NCBI GenBank assembly: GCA_913775095.1
Contig: CAJYIW010000019.1
Coordinates: forward strand, 124,001 to 188,000
Direction of reading: 5' to 3'
DNA: 64,000 nucleotides
From: an uncultured Siphonobacter sp.
Lineage (GTDB): Bacteria > Bacteroidota > Bacteroidia > Cytophagales > Spirosomataceae
Within the stretch, counting starts at the first letter, position 1; each line of letters begins with the position of its first letter. Shown here piece after piece: positions 35,309 through 43,907 of the stretch. The notes under the pieces are model-generated. The model had not been told where the DNA came from, did no database searches, and worked only from the letters and a program-made list of their open reading frames with translations. A program made the position numbers and the translations under genes.

Positions 35309-36727
35309 TTATAAGTCGTAACTCTGTCCTTTCAGCGGAATTTCCACGTTTGCATAGCCTTCTTCGTTTAACAGATTCGAGAAAGTCTGCATGGATTTTT
35401 CTTCTCCGTGAATCAGGAAGATCCGTTTCAGCTTTTGTGAGGACTGCATTTTAACAAAGTTCAGCAGGTCATTCTGATCCCCATGACCGCTGAAAACGTC
35501 AATTTTTTCAATCTTGGCCTGAACGGCGTGTTCTTCATCTTTAATCCGCAGCGTACTCTGACCATTCAGTAACCGCCAGCCCAGGGTATCTTCCGCCGCA
35601 TACCCAACGAGCAGAATCGTGCAGTAAGGGTTCCCGATATTAGCAGCCACGTGCTGTTCGACGCGTCCGCCTGACACCATTCCGGAAGCGGAAATGATGA
35701 TGCAGGGTTCATTGTGATTGGAAATAGCCCGGCTGGCTTTTTCGCTTTCCACGAAGGTTAAGTTCTTGAAATCAAACAGGCGACCGTGTTTTTCTTTAAA
35801 ATCGCGGGCTTCCTGATTCAGAAACCGGATGTTCCGTTCGTAGACTTTGGTAGTCGAATGAGCCAGTGGACTATCGCTGAATACCCGAATGGGTTTGAAA
35901 CCCTGCTCAGAATACAGTCGATTGAGCGTGAACAACAAGGCCTGCGTTCTTCCCACGGAGAAGGCAGGAATAATCAGTCGACCGGGAATATTGATGCAGG
36001 TTCGGCGAATCACGTCGGCCAGGGCTTCTTCGGGCGAACGGGTGTCTTCATGAAGACGAGCCCCGTAGGTACTCTCACACACCAGATAATCTACCTGAGG
36101 AACCGGAAACGGCTCACTGTGGAGTGGGTAATTTTTGCGACCAAGATCCCCGGAAAAGCCAATGGTTTTGGTCTCTCCGTTTTCGGTGATTTCGAGAATG
36201 ATGTGAGCGGCCCCCAGCAAGTGACCGGCGGGAATAAAGGTGACCCAAATGCCTTCCTGAAGCTGAAATTTCTGATTGAAGGAGATCGGAACAAAGTTTT
36301 CCAGGGAATCATCCACCTGTTTATCCAGATAGATATCTCCTTTTTTCTCAATGCGGGCCATGCGTTTCTTTTTCTTATTAGAATCGCCGGTAGCACGGGT
36401 TAATCGCTTCTGATTCAGGTGGGCAGCATCGAGTAACAGGAGCCGGGTAAGGTCATAGGTAGGAGAGGTGCACAGTACTTGCCCTTCATACCCATCGCGG
36501 TAAAGAATGGGAATACTGCCGGAATGATCAATGTGAGCGTGGGTTAATAAAACCAGATTCAAGGTACTGGGATCAAACGGGAAAAACGTTTTTTGTTCCT
36601 CTTCCTCTTCCAGATCACGCCGCATATTGGTTCCGCAATCCACCAGAATCCGGTAGTTATTCGCCAGTTCCAGCAAATACATACTGCCCGTTACCTGCCG
36701 GGCAGCACCCCAAAAAGTTATTTTCAT
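35309..36727 (-). CDS. Metallo-beta-lactamase-fold RNA hydrolase (beta-CASP, CPSF-like)
   Basis: A 472-residue beta-CASP exonuclease/endonuclease-type protein. Zinc motif THAHIDHSG (about residue 60), GHLLGAAHI, a beta-CASP insert (about 210-390) with SASGMVSGGR, and the C-terminal FSGHGDQNDLL and LIHGEEKSMQ of the RNA-specificity domain. It is close to archaeal/bacterial CPSF-like hydrolases rather than RNase J. A role in RNA processing or decay is expected, with unknown targets. It is monocistronic as far as visible. Confidence 0.92.
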   Translation of the reverse strand: MKITFWGAARQVTGSMYLLELANNYRILVDCGTNMRRDLEEEEEQKTFFPFDPSTLNLVLLTHAHIDHSGSIPILYRDGYEGQVLCTSPTYDLTRLLLLDAAHLNQKRLTRATGDSNKKKKRMARIEKKGDIYLDKQVDDSLENFVPISFNQKFQLQEGIWVTFIPAGHLLGAAHIILEITENGETKTIGFSGDLGRKNYPLHSEPFPVPQVDYLVCESTYGARLHEDTRSPEEALADVIRRTCINIPGRLIIPAFSVGRTQALLFTLNRLYSEQGFKPIRVFSDSPLAHSTTKVYERNIRFLNQEARDFKEKHGRLFDFKNLTFVESEKASRAISNHNEPCIIISASGMVSGGRVEQHVAANIGNPYCTILLVGYAAEDTLGWRLLNGQSTLRIKDEEHAVQAKIEKIDVFSGHGDQNDLLNFVKMQSSQKLKRIFLIHGEEKSMQTFSNLLNEEGYANVEIPLKGQSYDL

Positions 36728-36995
36728 CTTATATCTTCAAAGCCAGTAAGGCCTACGCACGCTCCTCCCAATGCCGTTAACCAAACACGGCGGGCGGTTG
36801 TTTGAGAAGAGGGTTTCCCGCTTTGCTACCTGATCATGAACGGAGTCGATTCGTTGAGATGACCTGTCTTCAGGCGGAAAAGCGGTGTACATTCGCGTCG
36901 GGCTATACCTCTGGCTAATAGTTAGTGACTAGCAAATCAGGCAAATCTACCAAAAGAAAACCGAACTTGAGCATCTTAAGCATACCCAAACCCGA

Positions 36996-38474
36996 ATGAA
37001 TCGCATCTATTTTACCCTTATTTCCGTCTTTCTTTCTTCTCCTCTGTTTGCCCAAAACATAGATTCGCTGGCTCAGCAGGCTCTCATTCGCCGGCTGGAT
37101 TCCCTGCAAACCAGTTTTTTCATGCAGCATGGAAGTGTGTCAGCCTGCATCAAATCCGTGAAAACGGGACAAACAGTGCTGGCTTATTACCACCGTAAAT
37201 CAGTTCCTCCGGCTTCTACTATGAAGCTGATTACCACGGCAACGGCCCTGGCAGTGCTGAATCAAAACTTCACCTATATCACGACCCTGGAAACGGATGG
37301 AGCCGTACGAAACGATACGCTGTTTGGAAACCTGTGGATACGAGGGTCGGGAGACCCTTCGCTCGGCGGTGGCCGGTTCAAAAGTACGCCCACCTTACCC
37401 GTTCTTCTGAAGAGCTGGGCAACGGCTTTGCAGGAGAGAAAAATCAGGCACATCACGGGCCGGGTGATTGGCGATGGGGGTATCTTTGATGAAAACAGTA
37501 TCCCCGGGGGCTGGCCCTGGGACGATTTAGGTAACTATTACGGAGCGGGGGTTAGCGGACTGAACATCAACGAAAATAAGTTTCGTGCCGTTTTTAAAAC
37601 CTCCAGTGTCGTAGGCGAGCCTGCCGGTCTGATTCGAACCGAACCCGCCCTGCCCGGCTATACCCTCATCAATCGGGTCCGAACGGAAGAACCCCGAAGC
37701 GGGGATCAGGTGAATATCTACTCCACACCGCTGGGGTCGCAATATTTTCTGGAAGGCTCGGTTCCCAAAGGACCAGCCGAGTTTGGCGTTCAGGGCAGTC
37801 TGACCAACCCCAGCTTATTTGCGGCTACGTCTCTGCAGGAAGTATTACTGGAAAATGGCATCACGGTGGGGGATACCTCGCAAACATCCTTCGATTTTCT
37901 CAGAACCAGTCAGACTGTAACGTTCCGGGATACGTTAGCTCGAACCGTATCACCTCCCTTGAAAGACCTCGTAACCGAATGTAACTTCCAGAGTATCAAT
38001 TTATACGCCGAAGCTTTTTTGAAAACCATCGGGGTCGCGTTAAATGATGGGAACACCACTTCGGATGGGATCAAAGCGTTGGAAAAAATATGGACTTCCA
38101 AAGGCGTAAATCTGGCAGGATTCCGAATTAAGGATGGCAGTGGCTTATCTCCCCAAAGCGTACTGACGACGGATAACATGACGGATATTCTGGTCGTGGC
38201 CGCTCGTGAACCCTATTTTCCCACGTTTTACTCGACCATTGCCGTTCTGGGAAAAAACGGGACGGTTAAAAACATGGGCAAAGGAACCCGGGCTGAGGGT
38301 AACGTCCGGGCTAAAAGTGGGAGTATCGGCGGGGCCCGGGCCTATGCAGGTTACTTTACCGGAAAAAATGGAGAACAATATTCCTTTGCCTTTAACATTC
38401 AGCAGTATGATTCCAATTTCGGGAGTTCTACCCGGGAACTGGAAAAGCTGATGGTGCTCATGGTTAATTTATGA
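36996..38474 (+). CDS. dacB: D-alanyl-D-alanine carboxypeptidase/endopeptidase (PBP4 family)
   Basis: A secreted class C penicillin-binding protein that trims and cuts peptidoglycan cross-links in the periplasm. 492 residues with a signal peptide (MNRIYFTLISVFLSSPLFAQ). Active-site motifs: SxxK in PASTMKL (about residue 75), SxN in VSGLNINEN (about 188) and KSG in RAKSGSIGG (about 438, a KTG variant). The domain insert between SxxK and SxN is typical. A DUF1003 gene follows 37 bp later. Confidence 0.95.
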   Translation: MNRIYFTLISVFLSSPLFAQNIDSLAQQALIRRLDSLQTSFFMQHGSVSACIKSVKTGQTVLAYYHRKSVPPASTMKLITTATALAVLNQNFTYITTLETDGAVRNDTLFGNLWIRGSGDPSLGGGRFKSTPTLPVLLKSWATALQERKIRHITGRVIGDGGIFDENSIPGGWPWDDLGNYYGAGVSGLNINENKFRAVFKTSSVVGEPAGLIRTEPALPGYTLINRVRTEEPRSGDQVNIYSTPLGSQYFLEGSVPKGPAEFGVQGSLTNPSLFAATSLQEVLLENGITVGDTSQTSFDFLRTSQTVTFRDTLARTVSPPLKDLVTECNFQSINLYAEAFLKTIGVALNDGNTTSDGIKALEKIWTSKGVNLAGFRIKDGSGLSPQSVLTTDNMTDILVVAAREPYFPTFYSTIAVLGKNGTVKNMGKGTRAEGNVRAKSGSIGGARAYAGYFTGKNGEQYSFAFNIQQYDSNFGSSTRELEKLMVLMVNL

Positions 38475-38511
38475 AAAGATTATTATAACGATTTAGTAAC
38501 GTTAAAAAGCA

Positions 38512-39042
38512 ATGAAAGATCATCATAAGTTTGGAAAACTGGAACATCTCAAAAAAGTGGAGGAGAAGTGGAAAGACTCCAGTCCGTCGCTTCAACAGGT
38601 ACATTCCTGGGTCAGAGAAACCATTGTGGATGAGACTCTGATCACGCAGAAAATTACTGAAACGGAAGTTGATCAGGAATCCACGCTGGGGAACCGCATG
38701 GCCGATAAAGTAGCCGAATTTGGGGGAAGCTGGAAGTTCATCCTGAGCTTTATGGCCTTTCTGATCATCTGGATTCTGATTAACAGCTTCTATTTCATCA
38801 TGCAGAAACCCTTTGATCCCTATCCTTTTATCCTGCTGAACCTCATCCTTTCCTGCGTAGCGGCCATTCAGGCTCCGATCATCATGATGAGTCAGAACCG
38901 GCAGGAAGCCAAAGACCGGCAGCGGGCCCGAAATGATTACGCCACAAATCTGAAAGCCGAAATTGAAATTCAGTGCTTACACGATAAAATGAATTTTCTG
39001 CTGGATGAGATTGCCGAGATGAAGGCGAAGTTGGGGCAGTGA
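38512..39042 (+). CDS. DUF1003 membrane protein
   Basis: A 176-residue protein with two membrane helices (ILSFMAFLIIWILINSFYFI and FILLNLILSCVAAIQAPI) and soluble charged ends. The diagnostic stretch NRMADKVAEFGGSWKFI and the SQNRQEAKDRQRARNDYATNLKAE segment identify DUF1003. Its function is unknown. It probably shares a transcript with dacB. A palindrome starts 3 nt after its stop codon. Confidence 0.92.
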   Translation: MKDHHKFGKLEHLKKVEEKWKDSSPSLQQVHSWVRETIVDETLITQKITETEVDQESTLGNRMADKVAEFGGSWKFILSFMAFLIIWILINSFYFIMQKPFDPYPFILLNLILSCVAAIQAPIIMMSQNRQEAKDRQRARNDYATNLKAEIEIQCLHDKMNFLLDEIAEMKAKLGQ

Positions 39043-39045
39043 AAG

Positions 39046-39275
39046 GGGATTACAAATCCCGGACAGAGGGCTTTCGGATTGTAAATCCGAAAGAGCGGGC
39101 AAGTAGAGAATAGTTAGGAATAGTTAGTCCGCGTTTTCAACGCGGATTCGGGATAAGAGCGTCTGCGACGCTCAGCGTTATAAACGCAATTCTCAGGCAT
39201 CCGCGACTATGTCGCGGACGAACGCTGCTTCAATACAAAGCCCAGGTTCATCTAAGGAACCTGGGCTTTGTATTG
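39046..39275. repeat. Palindrome cluster C: six triloop palindromes and a long hairpin
   Basis: Consecutive palindromes, each with a 3-nt loop: 39046-39060, 39071-39093 (10-bp arms), 39128-39146 (8 bp), 39157-39173 (7 bp), 39175-39187 (5 bp), 39200-39218 (8 bp). A 19-bp perfect hairpin with a 7-nt loop follows at 39231-39275. The arm sequences differ, so this is not one repeated unit. The gene-free gap runs to 39641. Confidence 0.85.
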
Positions 39276-39641
39276 ATCTAAGAATCGAAAACTGAAAATA
39301 GCCAACCAAGGCGGCAAACCTAAATTGGTCGTTTTGAAAACCTTGAATTGTCTTCAATGTATACTTCTGTAAAACACCTGATGCTTACTCGACTCATCTT
39401 TGGATGAAGAAACGACATCAGCACTTTTTCTTTATCAATAGATTAAAAGTGGAGGTGCTAATACTGAGCACTCAACGGGTTATTCTGTTAACACTACTAC
39501 AAAATATTATTTCACTAATTATCTCCAGGCTAGTCCGCGTTTCCAACGCGGATTCCTGAGAGAAGCGTCTGCGACGCTCATCGTTACAAACGCACGCCTC
39601 GTGACTCAGTCGCCAACAAACTGTGGTAAATACTTTTAATG
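39276..39641. other. Rest of the DUF1003-pepP gap
   Basis: This stretch holds the second copy of the three-palindrome module (39532-39602). The part 39276-39531 shows no ORF, promoter box or repeat that I can support. Confidence 0.6.
39532..39602. repeat. Second copy of the palindrome module
   Basis: The same order as 39124-39195: TCCGCGTT/AACGCGGA (39534-39552), AGCGTC/GACGCT (39564-39578), CGTT/AACG (39582-39592), all with 3-nt loops. Differences fall mostly in loops and linkers. Confidence 0.8.
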
Positions 39642-39676
39642 AAAAAGGCCCTGATCCATTTGATCAGGGCCTTTTT
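39642..39676 (-). terminator. Terminator of pepP
   Basis: A 15-bp perfect stem (39642-39656/39662-39676) with a 5-nt loop, 21 nt past the pepP stop, with A- and T-runs at the ends. Confidence 0.9.
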
Positions 39677-39697
39677 AGTGAAACAAAAACGGAAAAC

Positions 39698-40987
39698 TTA
39701 CGCGTTCATCAGCGTTTCAATCTCATCGGCATCCACCGGGATGGAAGCCATCATGTCGATATTGCCTCCTTCGGTGATCAGAATGTTGTTTTCCAGACGA
39801 ATGCCCAGGCCTTCTTCGGGGATGTAAATGCCCGGCTCGCAGGTAAAGACCATACCGGGTTCAAAACGACGGTATTTGTTACCTACGTCATGCACGTCCA
39901 GTCCGAGGAAGTGCGACGTGCCGTGCATGAAGTATTTCTTATAGGCAGGCCAGTCGGGATCCTGATGATCAATGTCATGCTGACTGATCAGTCCCAGCCC
40001 TTTCAGCTCACTTTCCATGAGTTTACCCACTTCGCGGTGGTATTCATCCCAGAGATTGCCCGGAACGAGCATGGCAATCGACTCGTTCATCACGCGGTGA
40101 ACGGCTTCGTATACCTGACGCTGGCGGGGGGTGTAACGGCCCGAAACGGGAATCGAACGGGTTAAGTCCGCGTTGTAATTCGCGTATTCAGCGGCTACAT
40201 CCAGCAGGATGACGTCTCCTGCTTTACACTGCTGATCATTAGCCAGGTAATGCAGCACGCAGGCGTTGGCTCCGGAGGCAATGATAGGCTCGTAAGCAAA
40301 TCCTTTTGACCGCTGACGAACGAATTCGTGCAGTAACTCCGCCTCAATTTCAAATTCCCACACGCCGGGTTTCACAAACGAAAGCAGACGACGGAACCCG
40401 TCTTCCGTGATTCGCATGGCTTCCTGAAGCAAAGGAACTTCTTCTTCCTGCTTGATGGCCCGCAGGTTATGCATCAGCGGAGCCAGACGCTCAAATTTGT
40501 GAAGAGGGTAGAGGGACTGATACGTTTTAATAAAACGGGCGTCGCGGGTTTCGGTGATAATGTCCGCACGCGTGTGCTCGTTCGTATTGAGGTAAATATG
40601 TTCCGCTTCGAAAATCAGCGTACGAATAATCGTATTGAACTGGTGAGTCCAGTAGATCGTCTGGATACCTGATACTTCCCGGGCGTGTTCTTTCGTGTAT
40701 TTGTAGCCTTCCCAAACGGCAATGTGCTCATTGGTTTCTCTCAAAAAGAGAATCTCGCGGTGTTTTTCGTCGGGAGCATCCGGGAATAAAACCACAATGC
40801 TTTCTTCCTGATCAATGCCTGACAAATAAAAAAGGTCGTTATTCTGACGAAAACGCAGCGTGCCATCGGCATTGGTTGGCAAGACATCATTCGAATGAAG
40901 AATAGCAATGGACTTGGGTTTGAGCAGGTTGCTCAACCGATGACGATTTCGGGAGAAAAGACTGTTCGGAATAGGAAGGTATTTCAT
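39698..40987 (-). CDS. pepP: Xaa-Pro aminopeptidase (M24B)
   Basis: A cytoplasmic metalloenzyme that removes N-terminal residues before proline. 429 residues from the ATG at 40987 (MKYLPIPNSLFSRNRHRL); the longer frame starts with TTG. The N-terminal creatinase-like domain is followed by the pita-bread domain with metal ligands in LLDVAAEYANYNADLTRSIPV, HGTSHFLGLDVHD and the late GLGIRLENN motif. The layout matches E. coli PepP. The methyltransferase gene lies just upstream. Confidence 0.94.
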   Translation of the reverse strand: MKYLPIPNSLFSRNRHRLSNLLKPKSIAILHSNDVLPTNADGTLRFRQNNDLFYLSGIDQEESIVVLFPDAPDEKHREILFLRETNEHIAVWEGYKYTKEHAREVSGIQTIYWTHQFNTIIRTLIFEAEHIYLNTNEHTRADIITETRDARFIKTYQSLYPLHKFERLAPLMHNLRAIKQEEEVPLLQEAMRITEDGFRRLLSFVKPGVWEFEIEAELLHEFVRQRSKGFAYEPIIASGANACVLHYLANDQQCKAGDVILLDVAAEYANYNADLTRSIPVSGRYTPRQRQVYEAVHRVMNESIAMLVPGNLWDEYHREVGKLMESELKGLGLISQHDIDHQDPDWPAYKKYFMHGTSHFLGLDVHDVGNKYRRFEPGMVFTCEPGIYIPEEGLGIRLENNILITEGGNIDMMASIPVDADEIETLMNA

Positions 40988-41102
40988 ACGTTCAATTGTT
41001 TTCGCGTTCTGACGCAACAGGACCTGGTCAAGAAAGCTGTATCAGGATATAGTCACGGCTTTCTTCGCGAAGGTCGGTCAGAACCAGCTGATGAATTAGA
41101 CA

Positions 41103-41867
41103 CTATTTTTGGCAGTAGTAAATAATCTCCTTGCTTGGCAGGGCATAGCGTTCGACTTTCTCACGCGGCATTTCCAGTACGAAACGGTCTTCCCGTACCT
41201 TGAAACCTCCTTTGGCCAATTCCTGACCGTAATCCTGACCGAAGAGGCGGAGGTGATCGTTTTGCCAGAAAATCCGCTCGCGTTCTTTGGGATCAGTAAT
41301 CGTCGGATCTTCGAAGGTATGCGGCTTGGACCAGTCCTGAGGAGACTGAATAATAGCCCAGCCGCCGGGTTTCAGTACCCGATGTAACTCGCGGGTAGCC
41401 TGATGATAATCATCTACGTGTTCAAGAACGTGGTTACAGAAAGCCACATCGAAGGTATTATCCGGAAAGGGAATCTGATGGATATCCATCTTTACCTTCG
41501 CCAGCGGGCTTTCAATGTCCGCCGTGATGTAGCCATCGCCGTGAACTTTCTCAAAACGTTCCATAAAGCAATGCTCAGGTGCGACGTGAAGTACCTTTTT
41601 TTTGCCCTGAAAAAAGTCCGTTCGTTCTTTCAGAAACAGATACATGAGCCGGTGCCGTTCCAGGGCCAGGCAGTTGGGACACAGAGCATTGGCCCGCGAC
41701 TGTAAACGTCCGTAGGGTAAAAAACGGCGGAAGGTGTTCCCGCAAACGGGACATTCCTTCTCGTTACCACGTAAGAAAAAAGCGGTGATTTTCAGGGGAA
41801 TATAACTAACCCGCTGCAAAACGGGCCGGGGTACCGTACGAAGAATAAAGGAGATTAATCGCTTCAC
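41103..41867 (-). CDS. SAM-dependent methyltransferase with N-terminal zinc ribbon
   Basis: A 254-residue class I methyltransferase. An N-terminal four-Cys knuckle (CPVCGNTF, then CPNCLALERHR) precedes the SAM-binding motif region VLHVAPEH, FCNHVLEHVDDY and LHRVLKPGGWAIIQ. This architecture occurs near polysaccharide and glycosyl clusters, but the acceptor is unknown. A -7 box at 41895-41902 serves it. pepP follows 115 bp later and may share the transcript. Confidence 0.87.
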   Translation of the reverse strand: MKRLISFILRTVPRPVLQRVSYIPLKITAFFLRGNEKECPVCGNTFRRFLPYGRLQSRANALCPNCLALERHRLMYLFLKERTDFFQGKKKVLHVAPEHCFMERFEKVHGDGYITADIESPLAKVKMDIHQIPFPDNTFDVAFCNHVLEHVDDYHQATRELHRVLKPGGWAIIQSPQDWSKPHTFEDPTITDPKERERIFWQNDHLRLFGQDYGQELAKGGFKVREDRFVLEMPREKVERYALPSKEIIYYCQK

Positions 41868-41894
41868 TTAAATGATGCTAAGGGTGATAGTCGG

Positions 41895-41902
41895 CAAAGA
41901 TA
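41895..41902 (-). promoter_or_regulatory. -7 promoter element of the methyltransferase gene
   Basis: TATCTTTG on the minus strand, exact consensus, 27 nt before the ATG at 41867. Confidence 0.65.
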
Positions 41903-41947
41903 AGAGATCTGCGTCATCTCCCGATACTTGATTCCGGAGCAAATAAA

Positions 41948-41974
41948 AAAGGGCAGAGACCCGCTCTGCCCTTT
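41948..41974 (-). terminator. Terminator of the DUF1080 gene
   Basis: An 11-bp perfect stem (41948-41958/41964-41974), 5-nt loop, then a T-run on the minus strand. It lies 20 nt after the stop. Confidence 0.9.
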
Positions 41975-41994
41975 ACGTAATGAAAGGTAATGGA

Positions 41995-42771
41995 TTATAA
42001 CTCCCGAATCCAGACGTTGCGAAAGCTTACCGCATTGCCGTGATCCTGCAGGCTGATTGGACCTTTGCCGTGAGGAACGTTTTTCGGAGCTCCGATGTAT
42101 TCCGTTGAACCCTGAATTTTCGTGTGGTTCTGTACGATCACGCCATTGAAAATGACCGTCACGTAGGGAGGGGTCTCTACGCCACCGTTCTGATTGAAAC
42201 GGGGAGCCGTATAGATGATATCGTAGGTATTCCATTCGCCCATCGGACGGATCGGATTGATCATCGGAGGCGTTTGCTTGTAGATGGATCCCGCCTGGCC
42301 GTTACGATAGGAACGGTTCTGATAACTGTTCAGTACCTGAACTTCGTACATACCCTGCATGAAGATACCACTGTTGCCCTTACCCTGGCTTTTCAGCGTT
42401 TCGGGTTCGTTGGGCGAACGCCATTCAATGTGGAGCTGATAATCCTGAAAATCCTGTTTGGTGGAAATGTTGCCGGCTCCTTTTACCACACTGAAGGCTC
42501 CGTCTTTCACTTCCCACTTCGCGGGACTGCCGTCTTTTACCGAAACCCAGTTATCCAGGTTTTTTCCATCAAAAAGAATAATCGCATCCGAAGGGGGAGT
42601 ACCGTAGGTTTTTCCAGGGGTTACCATTGGGATTTCGGGGTCCCAAAATTCCGTTTCTTCAGGTTTAACGAGGTAGTTTTTCTTGACAGCTCGTTGGTCC
42701 TGGGCAGAGGCAAAACCCAGGGCAGTTAGAGATAAACACAGCGAGAGTGTTAGCTTTTGAGCGATCTGCAT
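41995..42771 (-). CDS. Secreted DUF1080 (3-keto-disaccharide hydrolase-like) protein
   Basis: A 258-residue exported protein with a signal peptide ending at ALGFASAQ. The concanavalin-like DUF1080 domain spans about 55-258, with the motifs ILFDGKNLDNW, EWRSPNEPE, GNSGIFMQGMYEVQVLNSY and WNTYDI. Members bind or cleave sugars (3-keto-glycoside hydrolases are known in the family). The substrate is unknown. It is single, with its own terminator. Confidence 0.92.
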   Translation of the reverse strand: MQIAQKLTLSLCLSLTALGFASAQDQRAVKKNYLVKPEETEFWDPEIPMVTPGKTYGTPPSDAIILFDGKNLDNWVSVKDGSPAKWEVKDGAFSVVKGAGNISTKQDFQDYQLHIEWRSPNEPETLKSQGKGNSGIFMQGMYEVQVLNSYQNRSYRNGQAGSIYKQTPPMINPIRPMGEWNTYDIIYTAPRFNQNGGVETPPYVTVIFNGVIVQNHTKIQGSTEYIGAPKNVPHGKGPISLQDHGNAVSFRNVWIREL

Positions 42772-42872
42772 TGGTCAATACAAAATTTGAAAGTAAGATT
42801 GCGGCTGAAAATTACACGAAGAGATTGGTATATGGCTACTTTTTGAAAAAAAAAGGATTTTATGGCACATTT

Positions 42873-42908
42873 CTGGTATAAAAATATAAAAATTTGGTTA
42901 TATACCAG
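42873..42908. promoter_or_regulatory. 8-bp dyad in an A+T-rich divergent region
   Basis: CTGGTATA (42873-42880) and TATACCAG (42901-42908) are inverted around a 20-nt A+T-rich spacer. It lies between the divergent DUF1080 and small membrane-protein genes and could be an operator. Confidence 0.3.
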
Positions 42909-43031
42909 GAGAACTTCGCGGCGGCTAAGTACCTGAGTCAAAAGTTTTTTGTACTGGAAAGAGAAAGCATAACCGGCTCTGAGCGTAGGTAGTCCGTAAG
43001 CCTGTATACCGTTAAACCCCTTGATAAGCCT

Positions 43032-43448
43032 ATGAAAATTGTTGAAAATAAAAAAGCACCCGGCAGGCAACTCGTCAAGCACATGAGCCTGCGGACCAAA
43101 TGGATTTTGCTATCCGTTTTTAGCATGATGCTTTCCAGTTATGGAATCATGGTGCTGGTGCGGGCGGCCTGGTTACAGGCGGCCGGAGAGATCTTTACCC
43201 GCTGGTTTTTACTAGGCATCTACGCCCTGGTTCTGATGATTACCGGCTTTATCATGTACGGTAATGCCCTGCGGATCCGGACACGGATGGACACCCGTCG
43301 GGAGATGCGTCGCTTTATCCGGAAAAACCGCCGGCTTTTTGCCAAACCTAAAGCCCTGATTCAAAAGAAGAAAACCCACCGGGCCAAGCAAACGGCTGAA
43401 GGGAAGGAGAAACCCCGCGAAGCCCTAAAAGAAAACCCTGCCAAGTAA
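43032..43448 (+). CDS. Small membrane protein with basic tail, unknown
   Basis: A 138-residue protein with two membrane helices (about 25-45 and 58-80) and a strongly basic C-terminal tail (KKKTHRAKQTAEGKEK). I do not recognise it. The tail suggests a cytoplasmic side that could contact nucleic acid or lipid headgroups. A hairpin terminator begins within its last codons. Confidence 0.65.
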   Translation: MKIVENKKAPGRQLVKHMSLRTKWILLSVFSMMLSSYGIMVLVRAAWLQAAGEIFTRWFLLGIYALVLMITGFIMYGNALRIRTRMDTRREMRRFIRKNRRLFAKPKALIQKKKTHRAKQTAEGKEKPREALKENPAK

Positions 43449-43463
43449 GCTCGGCAGGGTTTT
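43432..43463. terminator. Bidirectional terminator
   Basis: An 11-bp perfect stem (43432-43442/43453-43463), overlapping the stop codon of the small membrane-protein gene and facing the 48-aa gene on the other strand. Confidence 0.85.
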
Positions 43464-43509
43464 CCTGAATAACCAAATAGTGTTTGACAGGTTTTGCCTG
43501 CCAGAGTAC

Positions 43510-43656
43510 TTATTTGTTTTCGAAAGAAGCTTTGATGGCTTCAACGTCTACTTTCTTGATAGTAGGTTTCAGCGTAAGGCGTTTGATCGTCGTTACTTTG
43601 TTATTCGCGATGGCCTTATTTCTGCGATCCTTGCGTTTCAGTTGTGATACACCCAT
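43510..43656 (-). CDS. Conserved-looking 48-aa basic protein
   Basis: A 48-codon gene (ATG at 43654-43656, TAA at 43510-43512). The product begins MGVSQLKRKDRRNKAIANN and has a basic first half followed by IKKVDVEAIKASFENK. The base pattern looks coding (high third-position G+C) and its stop lies against a shared terminator. I think similar small basic proteins occur in related genomes, but I cannot confirm this here. Its charge suggests RNA or ribosome binding. Confidence 0.6.
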   Translation of the reverse strand: MGVSQLKRKDRRNKAIANNKVTTIKRLTLKPTIKKVDVEAIKASFENK

Positions 43657-43834
43657 GATTTTGGAAGTTTGGTATTACTGGTTACCGGTTCGAGCAATCC
43701 AGGAATACCTGATTCTCATACTCAGAACCTAAAATGAGCCGCAAAAATACTGGTTTTTTGGTAAAAGTCAAATCCTTAGCCGGGGAAAAATCAAGGAAAT
43801 TGAGATAAAAACCAGCTCATGAACCTTTCCCTGC

Positions 43835-43842
43835 TATTTTTG
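43835..43842 (+). promoter_or_regulatory. -7 promoter element of hisS
   Basis: TATTTTTG, exact consensus, 65 nt before the ATG at 43908. It falls upstream of the longer frame start (43851), so it does not decide the start. Confidence 0.6.
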
Positions 43843-43907
43843 CAGCTTCATTGTGTAAAATTGAATGGACCGGGAAGTGTTCCCCTGCTTCCCGTACGTA
43901 TAGAACC

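Noticed and set aside
42124-42729. 201-codon open frame on the plus strand opposite the DUF1080 gene
   Set aside because: It is antisense to a well-recognised gene and shows no motif or signal. It is a shadow of that gene's codon pattern.
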